Of a DNA stretch of 12,719 nucleotides, positions 1-7,762 are shown in pieces (the stretch's first letter is position 1; each line of letters opens with the position of its first letter). The translations under genes and the position numbers were made by a program. Source of the stretch: an uncultured Alistipes sp. GTDB lineage: Bacteria; Bacteroidota; Bacteroidia; Bacteroidales; Rikenellaceae. Under the pieces are notes generated by a model. The model had not been told where the DNA came from. It was given only the letters and a program-made list of their open reading frames with translations, and did not search any database. Location: the NCBI GenBank assembly GCA_900766655.1, contig CAAFWE010000239.1, positions 1 to 12,719 of the forward strand, in the 5' to 3' direction.

Positions 1-635
1 TGCACATGAAGCGAGTGGTGAATACGCTCACGCATCAATTGACGAGCCTCGTTCACAATATCCTCGGTGCGATTTGCGCCATCACCAAGGCTACGACTCT
101 TGTATAATATATGCCCAAGCATATGGACCACCACACCCGAGAGCAGTTGCTGACTTGCGATGCGCTCCCTCTCGGCAAGGCGAATAGCATCGCGGTAGAG
201 TCCGATGAGCGAGTTGCTCAAACCCAGCTCGATGATAGCCTCCTTGGGACTTACGAATCCAGCCGAGAGGATTCGCTCGGCAATCTCTCCCTTGAAACCA
301 ATCCAAAACTCGCTCCACCCCACCTGCGTATCGGGCGCATAGCTGTGTTGCTCGTTCGGAAAGAGCAGAATCACAGTACCCGCCTCGACTCGTCGACGCG
401 CTACGGAGTGAGACTCGAAATAACCACCACCTTCGGTGATGTAGACAATCTGAAACTCATCGAGCACGCGACCATTTTGTGGCTTAAAATCGTAGGTATC
501 GGGGTGTTGCATCGCAGGATAGGAGGCATTCGGTGCTATCGACTGCATACCGACTGTGGTGACCACCATACCCCACTCCTCGTCGTGGGGAGCAATGGTG
601 AGATACTTGAGCGAATTTTGATCGAGCGACTTCAT
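1..635 (-). CDS. AraC-family transcriptional regulator, probable rhamnose regulator (partial, C-terminus outside window)
   Basis: Read on the minus strand from ATG at 635-633, an open frame of 211 codons runs off the window edge, beginning MKSLDQNSLKYL. Residues about 50-115 look like the cupin sensor half of AraC-type regulators: a V-L-D-E-F-Q-I-V-Y-I-T-E-G-G-G stretch (57-71), then VEAGTVILLFPNEQHSY (83-99) and WSEFWIGFKG (107-116), which resembles the conserved W-x-x-F-W-I-x-F segment of the family. The last visible residues (EARQLMRERIHHSLHV) are the helix that usually leads into the double helix-turn-helix, so the DNA-binding domain lies just beyond base 1. It is divergent from rhaBAD with about 100 bp between starts, the usual place for a dedicated regulator. 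L-rhamnose or rhamnulose as ligand is inferred from position only. RhaR is a plausible name, not proven. Confidence 0.82.
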   Translation of the reverse strand, partial: MKSLDQNSLKYLTIAPHDEEWGMVVTTVGMQSIAPNASYPAMQHPDTYDFKPQNGRVLDEFQIVYITEGGGYFESHSVARRRVEAGTVILLFPNEQHSYAPDTQVGWSEFWIGFKGEIAERILSAGFVSPKEAIIELGLSNSLIGLYRDAIRLAERERIASQQLLSGVVVHMLGHILYKSRSLGDGANRTEDIVNEARQLMRERIHHSLHV

Positions 636-734
636 TGCGTGTCAAATTTGAAACATTTAATATCATTTTTGATATTCAAAGTTAGTAAATCTATTCATAA
701 CTTTGCAATAGTAAAGTTAAAAAAGTGTCAAATT
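636..734. promoter_or_regulatory. Divergent rha regulator/rhaBAD promoter region
   Basis: Two Bacteroidota-type -7 boxes of identical sequence TAACTTTG (consensus TAnnTTTG) face away from each other: 698-705 on the plus strand toward rhaB and 684-677 on the minus strand toward the regulator. Neither has a good TTTG -33 box at the usual 19-21 bp spacing, as expected for activator-dependent promoters. Candidate protein sites are an inverted repeat AATATCA-TTTT-TGATATT (659-676), a palindrome TCAAATTTGA (642-651), a direct repeat GTGTCAAATT (639-648 and 725-734), and an inverted repeat TAACTTT-N8-AAAGTTA (698-719). The rhaB leader would be roughly 20-25 nt. Confidence 0.65.
659..676. repeat. Perfect 7-bp inverted repeat, candidate operator in the rha divergent region
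   Basis: AATATCA (659-665) and TGATATT (670-676) are perfect inverted copies separated by TTTT. The repeat abuts the predicted -7 box of the minus-strand regulator gene (677-684) and would cover its transcription start, so binding there could repress the regulator gene. Use as an operator is inference. In RNA the same sequence could form a weak AT-only hairpin. Confidence 0.5.
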
Positions 735-2204
735 ATGAAGATTTACAACTTTTTGGCATTCGACCTTGGTGCGACAAGCGGTCGCTCGGTCGTGGGCACA
801 TTGCGTGATGGCAAACTCGAAACACGCGAGCTTACACGCTTTGCGAACTCTATGGTCGAGTTGCACGGAAAATACTATTGGAACCTGCTTGGCTTGTACG
901 AGCACCTCAAAGAGGGACTTGTTGCGGCAGTTCGCGAAGGCATCACCCCCGACTCGATAGGAATCGACACTTGGGGTGTGGATGTGGTACCCGTAGCCGA
1001 AGATGGCTCGATACTGGCTATGCCACGCGCCTATCGTGACCCCTACACCGATAGTGCGCCCGAGGCCTATTTCGAGATTGTACCTCGCGAGGTGGTCTAC
1101 GATAAGACGGGCATTCAGATTATGAATTTCAACACTCTGTTCCAAATCTTCGCTGCCATCAAGGAGGGTTACACGCCAGTTGTCAAGGCAAAGAGATTGC
1201 TCTTTATGCCCGATGCACTCTCCTATATGCTTACTGGCAAGGCCATTTGCGAGTATACAATCGCCTCGACATCGCAGATACTCAACCCTCGCACCGCCAA
1301 GTTCGATACCGAGCTATTGGAGAAGGCAGGCGCATCGGCAGATATTCTGCTCGAGCCACAGTTGCCAGGCAGCGTGATAGGTCAGCTGACCGACGCTCTC
1401 GCCTCGGAGACAGGCATAGGCAAGATCGATGTAGTGGCAGTTGCGGGACACGACACAGCGTCGGCTGTGGCGGCTGTACCTGCCGAGAATGAGCACTTCG
1501 CCTACCTCTCGTCGGGCACTTGGTCATTGATGGGCATCGAGACACGCCAACCTATCATCACCGAGGAGTCGTTCCGTCACAACTTCACCAACGAGGGTGG
1601 CGTGGATGGCACTACTCGATTTCTGAAGAACATCTGCGGAATGTGGATTTTGGAGCAGTGTCGCAAGGAGTGGGAGCGCAAGGGCAAGAGCTACACCTAC
1701 CCCGAGATTGTCGAGATGGCAAATTCGGCAGAGCCATTCCGTTGCTTCATCAACCCCGACGATGCGGCATTTGCCAATCCGAAGTCTATGCTAAAGGCCA
1801 TTGAGGAGTTCTGCGAGCGTACCCACCAAGATGCGCCACAGAGCGATGCAGCAATCATTCGCACCATATTCGAGAGTTTGGCATTGCGCTATCGCGAGGT
1901 GCTGGAGATGTTGGAGGCGATGGCTCCATTCGCCATCGATGTACTCCATATCATAGGCGGAGGCTCGAAGAACAGACTCCTCAACCAATACACCGCAAAC
2001 GCCATAGGCAAGCGCGTGGTGGCTGGTCCATCCGAAGCTACCGCCATAGGCAATATTATGATGCAAGCGGTGGGTGCTGGTGCAGTAACATCACTTGCCG
2101 AGGCTCGAGCCATAATCAGCGCATCGGTCGATACCGAGGAGTTCCTCCCACAAGAGAGCGAGGCGTGGAATGAGGCATACAAGAGATTTCAAACCTTAAA
2201 ATAA
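735..2204 (+). CDS. rhaB: L-rhamnulokinase
   Basis: Phosphorylates L-rhamnulose to L-rhamnulose-1-phosphate with ATP in the cytoplasm, step two of L-rhamnose catabolism (called rhaK in some Bacteroides work). The 489-residue protein matches the E. coli enzyme's length. FGGY-type sugar kinase features: N-terminal phosphate-binding LAFDLGATSGRS (7-18), IGIDTWGVDVV (75-85), GHDTA with probable catalytic base Asp240 (238-242), SSGTWSLMG (259-267), and ATP-binding IIGGGSKNRLLNQ (406-418). The frame is open far upstream (from 111), but family N-termini begin at MKIYNFLAFDLG, and the -7 promoter box and probable transcript start lie between that upstream ATG and 735, so ATG 735 is chosen. First gene of the rhaBAD operon; the stop is 9 nt before rhaA. 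Confidence 0.97.
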   Translation: MKIYNFLAFDLGATSGRSVVGTLRDGKLETRELTRFANSMVELHGKYYWNLLGLYEHLKEGLVAAVREGITPDSIGIDTWGVDVVPVAEDGSILAMPRAYRDPYTDSAPEAYFEIVPREVVYDKTGIQIMNFNTLFQIFAAIKEGYTPVVKAKRLLFMPDALSYMLTGKAICEYTIASTSQILNPRTAKFDTELLEKAGASADILLEPQLPGSVIGQLTDALASETGIGKIDVVAVAGHDTASAVAAVPAENEHFAYLSSGTWSLMGIETRQPIITEESFRHNFTNEGGVDGTTRFLKNICGMWILEQCRKEWERKGKSYTYPEIVEMANSAEPFRCFINPDDAAFANPKSMLKAIEEFCERTHQDAPQSDAAIIRTIFESLALRYREVLEMLEAMAPFAIDVLHIIGGGSKNRLLNQYTANAIGKRVVAGPSEATAIGNIMMQAVGAGAVTSLAEARAIISASVDTEEFLPQESEAWNEAYKRFQTLK

Positions 2205-2213
2205 GATAGAACT

Positions 2214-3467
2214 ATGAACGAAGCAAAAATCAAACAAGCTTATGACATTGCGGTCGAGCGTTACGCAGAGCTCGGCATCGATGTAGAGAAGGTGCTCGAG
2301 AAGATGCAGCAGACTGAGATTTCGATGCACTGCTGGCAGGCCGACGATGTAACCGGATTCGAGTCGGCTGGCGACCTAACGGGAGGTATTCAAGCTACGG
2401 GCAACTACCCTGGCAAGGCTCGCAATATCGAGGAGTTGCGTGCCGACATTCTCAAGGCAGCATCGCTCATCCCAGGCAAGCAGCGTCTCAATCTGCACGA
2501 GATATATGGCGACTTTGGAGGTCAGAAGGTTGACCGCAACGAGGTTGAGCCAGCACACTTCGAGAGTTGGATTCAGTGGGGCTTGGAGCACGGAATGAAG
2601 CTCGACTTCAACTCGACATCGTTCTCACACCCTCTTTCGGGCGATCTTTCGTTGTCGCACCCCGACAAGGCTATTCGTGACTTCTGGATCGACCACACCA
2701 AGCGTTGTCGTGCTATCGCCGAGGAGATGGGCCGTCGTCAGGGTGACCCTTGCATTATGAACTTGTGGGTACACGATGGTAGCAAGGATATCACAGTAAA
2801 TCGTATGCAGTATCGTGCAAATCTCAAGGATTCGCTCGACCAGATTTTCGCACAGAAGTACGACCATATGAAGGATTGTATCGAGTCGAAGGTATTCGGT
2901 ATCGGTTTGGAGAGTTACACCGTAGGCTCGAACGACTTCTACATCGGATATGGAGCGCAGAATGGCAAGATTGTCACCCTCGATACAGGTCACTTCCACC
3001 CTACCGAGAGCGTGGCTGACAAGCTCTCGTCGTTACTTCTCTTCGTGCCAGAGGTTATGCTCCACGTGAGCCGCCCTGTGCGCTGGGATTCCGACCATGT
3101 AACAATTATGAACGACGAGACACTCGACTTGATGCACGAAATCGTGCGTTGCGATGCACTCGACCGAGTTCACATCGGCCTCGACTACTTCGACGCATCA
3201 ATCAATCGTCTTGGCGCATATATCATCGGTACACGCGCAACGCAGAAGTCTCTGTTGCGTGCTCTGCTCGAGCCACTCGCACAGCTCCGCCAGTACGAGG
3301 CTAATGGTCAGGGATTCGAGCGTTTGGCACTCCTCGAGGAGGCAAAGAACTTGCCTTGGAACGCAGTTTGGGATATGTACTGCTTGCGTGCAGGCGTGCC
3401 TGTGGGCGAATCGTTCATTGCCGAGGTACAGCAGTATGAGAAGGATGTAACATCAAAACGCAACTAA
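2214..3467 (+). CDS. rhaA: L-rhamnose isomerase
   Basis: Interconverts L-rhamnose and L-rhamnulose, first step of the pathway, in the cytoplasm with divalent metals (Mn2+ in the E. coli enzyme). The protein has 417 residues against 419 in E. coli. The metal and catalytic residues known from the E. coli structure are all present in order: Glu233 in GIGLES, Asp257 and His260 in TLDTGHFHP, His284 in MLHVSRP, Asp292 and Asp294 in RWDSDH, and Asp324 in GLDYFDAS. The N-terminal part also looks typical (MHCWQADDVTGFE at 38-50). ATG 2214 follows rhaB by 9 nt, preceded by A-rich DNA (aagatagaact) rather than a Shine-Dalgarno, normal for Bacteroidota. rhaD follows after 2 nt, so the genes are very likely co-transcribed and possibly translationally coupled. 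Confidence 0.98.
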   Translation: MNEAKIKQAYDIAVERYAELGIDVEKVLEKMQQTEISMHCWQADDVTGFESAGDLTGGIQATGNYPGKARNIEELRADILKAASLIPGKQRLNLHEIYGDFGGQKVDRNEVEPAHFESWIQWGLEHGMKLDFNSTSFSHPLSGDLSLSHPDKAIRDFWIDHTKRCRAIAEEMGRRQGDPCIMNLWVHDGSKDITVNRMQYRANLKDSLDQIFAQKYDHMKDCIESKVFGIGLESYTVGSNDFYIGYGAQNGKIVTLDTGHFHPTESVADKLSSLLLFVPEVMLHVSRPVRWDSDHVTIMNDETLDLMHEIVRCDALDRVHIGLDYFDASINRLGAYIIGTRATQKSLLRALLEPLAQLRQYEANGQGFERLALLEEAKNLPWNAVWDMYCLRAGVPVGESFIAEVQQYEKDVTSKRN

Positions 3468-3469
3468 TT

Positions 3470-4279
3470 ATGGCATCGATATTAGAGAATCGTCCGACAC
3501 TCGCTGCCGAGGTCGAGAAGGTTGCCGAGGTGGCTGGTTACCTATGGCAGAAGGGTTGGGCAGAGCGCAATGGCGGAAATATCACCGTCAACATCACCGA
3601 GCATATCGACGATGAGATTGCCTCTTTGCCAGCCATTAGTCCAGTCTATCCAATCGGTACGGTATTGCCAAATCTAAAGGGTTGCTACTTCTACTGCAAG
3701 GGGACAAATATGCGTATGCGTGATTTGGCTCGTCGACCTATGGAGAATGGCTCAATCATCCGCATCTTGGAGGATTGCGCCTCGTATGTAATCATTGCCG
3801 ACAACCCCGTAAAGCCCACCTCGGAGTTGCCATCGCACCTCAGCGTACACAACTACCTCATAGGCAAGGGCTCGCCATACAAGGCATCGGTACACACCCA
3901 CCCTATCGAGCTTATCGCTATGTCGCATAGTCCGAAATATCTCGAGAAGGATGTGGCAACCAAGCTATTGTGGAGTATGATTCCCGAGACCAAGGCCTTC
4001 TGCCCACGAGGTTTGGGTATTGTGCCTTACAAGCTGGCTGGCTCGGTGGAGTTGGCCGATGCTACGATTGCCGAGCTCGACGACTACGATGTAGTGATGT
4101 GGGAGAAGCACGGAGTATTTGCGGTCGATTGCGATGTGATACAAGCCTTCGATCAGATTGATGTATTGAACAAATCGGCACTTATCTACATCGCAGCCAA
4201 GAGTATGGGTTTCGAGCCCGACGGAATGAGCGAGGAGCAGATGCGCGAGATGTCGGTAGCGTTCAATCTGCCAAAGTAA
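3470..4279 (+). CDS. rhaD: L-rhamnulose-1-phosphate aldolase
   Basis: Class II (zinc-dependent) aldolase cleaving L-rhamnulose-1-phosphate to dihydroxyacetone phosphate and L-lactaldehyde, the last step encoded here. The protein has 269 residues (E. coli 274). Zinc ligands and catalytic residues are recognisable by comparison with the E. coli enzyme: Glu119 in TSELPSHL, His142 and His144 in VHTHPIE, His214 in WEKHG, plus Glu173 in IPETKAF. NGGNITVNI (34-42) matches the phosphate-binding N-G-G-N segment of the class II aldolase/adducin family. The start is 2 nt after the rhaA stop. It ends the operon: a hairpin follows within about 20 nt and the next gene is convergent. No lactaldehyde reductase/dehydrogenase gene and no rhamnose permease is adjacent, so those functions must be encoded elsewhere. 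Confidence 0.96.
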   Translation: MASILENRPTLAAEVEKVAEVAGYLWQKGWAERNGGNITVNITEHIDDEIASLPAISPVYPIGTVLPNLKGCYFYCKGTNMRMRDLARRPMENGSIIRILEDCASYVIIADNPVKPTSELPSHLSVHNYLIGKGSPYKASVHTHPIELIAMSHSPKYLEKDVATKLLWSMIPETKAFCPRGLGIVPYKLAGSVELADATIAELDDYDVVMWEKHGVFAVDCDVIQAFDQIDVLNKSALIYIAAKSMGFEPDGMSEEQMREMSVAFNLPK

Positions 4280-4297
4280 CCTATATTAGATATAAGG

Positions 4298-4332
4298 AAA
4301 GAGAGGGCATCCGCTGTGGGTCTCCTCTCTTT
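4298..4332. terminator. Bidirectional hairpin terminator between convergent operons
   Basis: AAAGAGAGG (4298-4306) and CCTCTCTTT (4324-4332) form a perfect 9-bp stem with a 17-nt loop. It lies between the rhaD stop (4279) and the mntP stop codon (complement of 4331-4333), which is partly in the right arm. Both strands give only a short T stretch after the G/C part, so termination may be moderate. Function is inferred from position and symmetry. Confidence 0.62.
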
Positions 4333-4894
4333 ATGCTGTTAGGTGTTCTATCAAAATCTTTATGCCGATGGCTATCAGCACTAAGCCGCCCGTAATCTCT
4401 GCGCCATACTTGTAGCGACTACCAAACAGATTGCCAAGTCGCAGACCAAAGGCGGAGAATAGCGCAGTAGTGCAACCTATGAGTGCTACTGACGACCATA
4501 TATCGACACGCAAGAAGGCCAGCGAGACACCCACAGCCAGAGCGTCGATGCTCGTTGCGATGGCGAGCAGAAGCATCGTCTTAACACCAAAGCCAGAGGC
4601 TACCGTCTCGTCGTCATCGTCACCAAAGATGGTGTCGTAGAGCATCTTACCGCCAATGAGGGCGAGTAGCGCAAAGGCTATCCAATGGTCGAATCGCTCG
4701 ACTGCCGAGGCGAAGTTCACTCCCAGGAGATGACCAACTACGGGCATCAACGCTTGAAAGCCACCAAACCACACCGCCACAGCAAGGTAGTGTCGACGAC
4801 GCAGATGCTCGGTAGAGAGGCCCTTGGCTATCGAGACCGCAAAAGCATCCATCGATACCCCAATAGCGAGAATTATGATATCAAGGAGTGTCAA
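4331..4894 (-). CDS. mntP: Putative manganese efflux pump MntP
   Basis: Inner-membrane protein of the MntP (YebN, formerly DUF204) family, which exports Mn2+; 187 residues against 188 in E. coli. It shows the internal duplication of the family: SMDAFAVSIAKG (14-25) and SIDALAVGVSLAF (115-127), each with the conserved acidic residue needed for transport in E. coli (Asp16 and Asp117 here), and about six hydrophobic segments. A GDDDDE cluster (91-96) lies in a loop. The start appears to be TTG (4894-4892): no ATG lies between it and the first conserved motif, and it puts Asp16 exactly where it is in E. coli MntP. This start overlaps the end of the transglycosylase gene by 14 bp, so translation is probably coupled. 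There is no room directly upstream for the manganese riboswitch seen before mntP in some other bacteria. Last gene of the minus-strand operon. Confidence 0.93.
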   Translation of the reverse strand: MTLLDIIILAIGVSMDAFAVSIAKGLSTEHLRRRHYLAVAVWFGGFQALMPVVGHLLGVNFASAVERFDHWIAFALLALIGGKMLYDTIFGDDDDETVASGFGVKTMLLLAIATSIDALAVGVSLAFLRVDIWSSVALIGCTTALFSAFGLRLGNLFGSRYKYGAEITGGLVLIAIGIKILIEHLTA

Positions 4895-5594
4895 TTGAGG
4901 CTTCGGTTTTTAGCTTGTGGATAAATCGATTGTAGCGACGCATCACGCGCTTGACATAGGCTCGAGTCTCGGCACTACCGTGAAAGGCTCCCGAACGCAC
5001 CACTTCGTGCTCGGCAAATTCGGGCTCTGCCAACAGTTCGAGGTACTGCTCGACGACGCTCCACTTGTTGGCATTCTCTTCGTGGTAGCGAGCCAAGCGA
5101 CGAGCATCCGAAATGCGTGAGTAGCCAGCATTGTAGCAAGCGAGGATGAAGCTCAAACGCTCGTTCCTATCGACAGACTGCGAGAGCGAGAGCATATCGT
5201 TGTTTTCGTGCAGAAGGATGGCTGCCACCTCGGCACAGATTTGCGGATTGAATAGCGAGTCGCGCTCGTAGCCCATATTCTTGGCCACCCCAGGCATAAC
5301 CTGCATAATACCCACCGCACCGACAGGGGATATGGCGTTAGGATTGAACTCCGACTCGACGCTTGCAATAGCCGACAAAAGCACCCAGTCGACATCGCGC
5401 TGCTTGCCTACCGCCTTAAACATATCGTCGTAGGGCGAAATAAGCCACTTCTTCACCTGAGTATTGAACACCTCGGGGTGTTTCTCGCAATAGCTTACGA
5501 CATCGACAACAAAGAGTGAGAGGAGTGTGCCGACCACAAGGAAAAGAAGCGGCACAACGAAAGAGTTAAAGATTCTACGCATAAAACTAATCAT
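4881..5594 (-). CDS. Membrane-anchored lytic transglycosylase (SLT/GH23 domain)
   Basis: Predicted to cleave the glycan strands of peptidoglycan in the periplasm. Of 237 residues, 8-31 are a hydrophobic segment (FNSFVVPLLFLVVGTLL...) without a convincing cleavage site, suggesting an N-terminal membrane anchor. The SLT domain follows: probable catalytic Glu80 in ASVESEFNPNA (77-87), ISPVGAVGIMQVMP (88-101), and ACYNAGYSRI (152-161). This arrangement resembles the C-terminal catalytic domain of MltF/Slt enzymes without MltF's solute-binding domain. Two starts are possible: ATG 5594 overlaps the porin gene by 8 bp; ATG 5582 (the fifth codon, MRRIF) leaves a 4-nt gap. Either suggests coupling. 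Its neighbours are a porin gene and mntP, an envelope context. The exact subfamily is not assignable by eye. Confidence 0.88.
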   Translation of the reverse strand: MISFMRRIFNSFVVPLLFLVVGTLLSLFVVDVVSYCEKHPEVFNTQVKKWLISPYDDMFKAVGKQRDVDWVLLSAIASVESEFNPNAISPVGAVGIMQVMPGVAKNMGYERDSLFNPQICAEVAAILLHENNDMLSLSQSVDRNERLSFILACYNAGYSRISDARRLARYHEENANKWSVVEQYLELLAEPEFAEHEVVRSGAFHGSAETRAYVKRVMRRYNRFIHKLKTEASIDTP

Positions 5595-7755
5595 AGAATG
5601 TCCAGGAGATACCTATCTTGAACATACCCGGATTGAGCGGATAGCGAGCAACTGCAAAGTACTCCTGATTGCCGAAGAGGTGGCAGTTCCAGTGCTGATA
5701 CTTGAGCAAGATACGCATTCGCTTCCACTTTGCCGAGATGAAGGCATCGAGGTATGGATAGTTTCCGACAGATGTCTCGTCTTGGTTGTAAAATACCGAC
5801 AAGGCTGGGTTGTAGCCTTGTGCATAGTAGCGGGTGTTGAAGCGACCATCCATACCCACCTGCAAGCGTAGGACATCGCGCTTAACCCAAAACTCATAAT
5901 AGTAGGAGAAGAAGGTCGACACCAATGGCAGCGGCACCACATGGCGGTCCGAGGTGAGTTGCACCAAGACACGATGGTTGAGATGCACGCCCTTGAAGCT
6001 AAAATCCTTCCTTGCATAGATGCTTGTCACGCTGACCGTACCATCGTGCTGATGAGGCAAGCAGTCGGCACCATAGTATATCTTATTACGCAAGATGCTC
6101 TGCCAGAAGCCCAGCTCGACACCGTAGTCGGGCATCTCGAAGGCTACATTGAAGCGAGTCTCGCCCTCCTTCTTGAAGTCGTTGCTCCAACGATAGTGGT
6201 TCGAGTTCCAATTGTTCTGCCAATAGCCTGGCGAGGTCATCGACTCGGAGAATGAGCCCGAGAGAGTCATCGGCTTCTGCTTGATGTAGGCACTCAACGA
6301 TGCACGCGCTGCAATTTCGTAGTCGCCACCACGATATCCCGAAGGGTATATCTTGAAGTTAGCACCCCAATCAGCATACTTGCGAATCTTACCCTGCGCA
6401 CCGGCGTAGGCAAACCACGAAGTTTTATTCTCCTTCTTGAGCTTGCCCGAGAGGTAGTCGCCCAAGCCAAATTGCGAATAGGTGTGGACATCGATACCTA
6501 CACCACCATCGATAGTGCCGACTGGGCCATTTCGGTCCCAAGGTTGCGCCTGTACAAAGATGCGGTTGGTGATGATGCGCTCGTAGGTCGAGTCGCGTGT
6601 CTTTTCGGGATTGATAAACCAATCCTTGTAGTAGGTATCGGTATGCGAGTTGTACGAGCCATTCGGATTGCGCGAGTAGCGTTCGTCACGATAGGTCGAA
6701 TATTTATCAGTGTAGAGTTTGCTCCACTCGTTGTACTCGAAGGTGTGTCCAACATAGATTGCTGGGAGATCGGCCATCGAGAAGTCACGCTCGGTCAATC
6801 GCACAAACGGAATACCGATGCTCTGCTTGATGAAGAAGGCGTTGTTGCGATAGGTATTCATAGCCTCCGCACCCGAGAGTCGCATAGGCACACCCGAAGG
6901 CATCTCGAATACGGTATCACGAATAGCCCAATCGCCCACTACTCCACCACTCTCCTGCTGCGACACCTTGTTGTGGATGTAGGCGGCAAATACCGAGTAG
7001 CGACGACCCGTATGGGCCACCGTACCCGAGAAGTTGTTGTTCTGCACGCGCGAGACATCGTATTGGCTACGGGAGCCACGCGAGAGATAGTTCAACGAGA
7101 CCGATGTCGAAGGGTTGATATTCTGCGACACCATAATCTCGAAGTGCTCCTCACGATAACGCTTCTGTCCCGACTCGAGGTAGGTCATCCAGATGTATGG
7201 ATGCTTCATATTGTAGAACGGAACATTCTCGAGCGAGTAGCTGTAGGTGTCGTATGGTTGCGAGAAGGTAAACTCGCGTGAACGAGTGCGCTCGAAGTAG
7301 TTGACCTCCGACGATGCTTGGCCCAAACCACCCACAGAGTTGTTACCCAAACGCTTGTGGTAGTGAGGATAGTCCAAACGCCAAAGGTTGAGCGTCGTAT
7401 CGATAGGTTGCACCTCGACGGTGTTGAAGTCTCGATCGACATGCCACTGGAAGTTACGCAACGAGCGAATCGAGTCGCTGAAGAAGTAGGACTCGAGCGG
7501 CTTGCGTGGACGCTTCTTCTTGGTGCTATCGGCCTGCTCGCCCTGCACTGGGTTGCCATTTTCGTCGACCTGCTCTCCTGTACCCTGCTGCGATGGGTCG
7601 GTCATTCCTGGAAGGCCATTTGCGCCCAATCCTTGTTGTTGCTGACGCTGAGCATTCATCATCGAGCGAGCATCCAACTGCGCGTACGCAGTCGCACCCA
7701 CCGCAACAAATATTGCAGTAAGGAGTACTCGCCATATGTTTGCTCTCATCAACAT
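5587..7755 (-). CDS. Putative outer-membrane porin of Bacteroidota (Porin_10-like)
   Basis: 722-residue secreted protein with features of a large outer-membrane beta-barrel. The frame is open to 7803, but that upstream start is a TTG inside pssA; ATG 7755 is chosen because it begins a clean signal peptide (hydrophobic VLLTAIFVAVGATAYA with cleavage likely at AYA|Q) 7 nt after the pssA stop. ATG 7749 is an alternative. After the signal comes a low-complexity Gln/Gly/Pro region (mature residues about 10-60, with QRQQQQ) ending in a basic KKKRPRK patch, then a long region rich in Tyr, Trp, Phe, Asn and alternating polar/hydrophobic strands. It ends in GISWTFYD, with aromatic residues at the C-terminus as in outer-membrane barrels. 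I recognise the overall style as the Bacteroidota 'putative porin' family; the substrate is unknown. The gene is flanked by pssA and a transglycosylase on the same strand. Confidence 0.83.
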   Translation of the reverse strand: MLMRANIWRVLLTAIFVAVGATAYAQLDARSMMNAQRQQQQGLGANGLPGMTDPSQQGTGEQVDENGNPVQGEQADSTKKKRPRKPLESYFFSDSIRSLRNFQWHVDRDFNTVEVQPIDTTLNLWRLDYPHYHKRLGNNSVGGLGQASSEVNYFERTRSREFTFSQPYDTYSYSLENVPFYNMKHPYIWMTYLESGQKRYREEHFEIMVSQNINPSTSVSLNYLSRGSRSQYDVSRVQNNNFSGTVAHTGRRYSVFAAYIHNKVSQQESGGVVGDWAIRDTVFEMPSGVPMRLSGAEAMNTYRNNAFFIKQSIGIPFVRLTERDFSMADLPAIYVGHTFEYNEWSKLYTDKYSTYRDERYSRNPNGSYNSHTDTYYKDWFINPEKTRDSTYERIITNRIFVQAQPWDRNGPVGTIDGGVGIDVHTYSQFGLGDYLSGKLKKENKTSWFAYAGAQGKIRKYADWGANFKIYPSGYRGGDYEIAARASLSAYIKQKPMTLSGSFSESMTSPGYWQNNWNSNHYRWSNDFKKEGETRFNVAFEMPDYGVELGFWQSILRNKIYYGADCLPHQHDGTVSVTSIYARKDFSFKGVHLNHRVLVQLTSDRHVVPLPLVSTFFSYYYEFWVKRDVLRLQVGMDGRFNTRYYAQGYNPALSVFYNQDETSVGNYPYLDAFISAKWKRMRILLKYQHWNCHLFGNQEYFAVARYPLNPGMFKIGISWTFYD

Positions 7756-7762
7756 ATTCACA

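Noticed and set aside
111..734. In-frame extension of rhaB upstream to ATG 111
   Set aside because: It lies antisense to a convincing AraC regulator, passes through the divergent promoter, and does not match rhamnulokinase N-termini, which begin at the motif starting at 735.
717..1145. 142-codon minus-strand frame at the start of rhaB
   Set aside because: Overlaps the rhaB promoter and the conserved kinase N-terminus; no recognisable protein features.
4895..4950. Manganese (yybP-ykoY) riboswitch ahead of mntP
   Set aside because: The region is the coding end of the transglycosylase gene and overlaps the mntP start; I see no leader and no matching structure.
6472..7281. 269-codon plus-strand frame opposite the porin gene
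   Set aside because: Antisense shadow of a gene with strong codon bias; the product is rich in His, Arg and Val with no domain, signal or start context.
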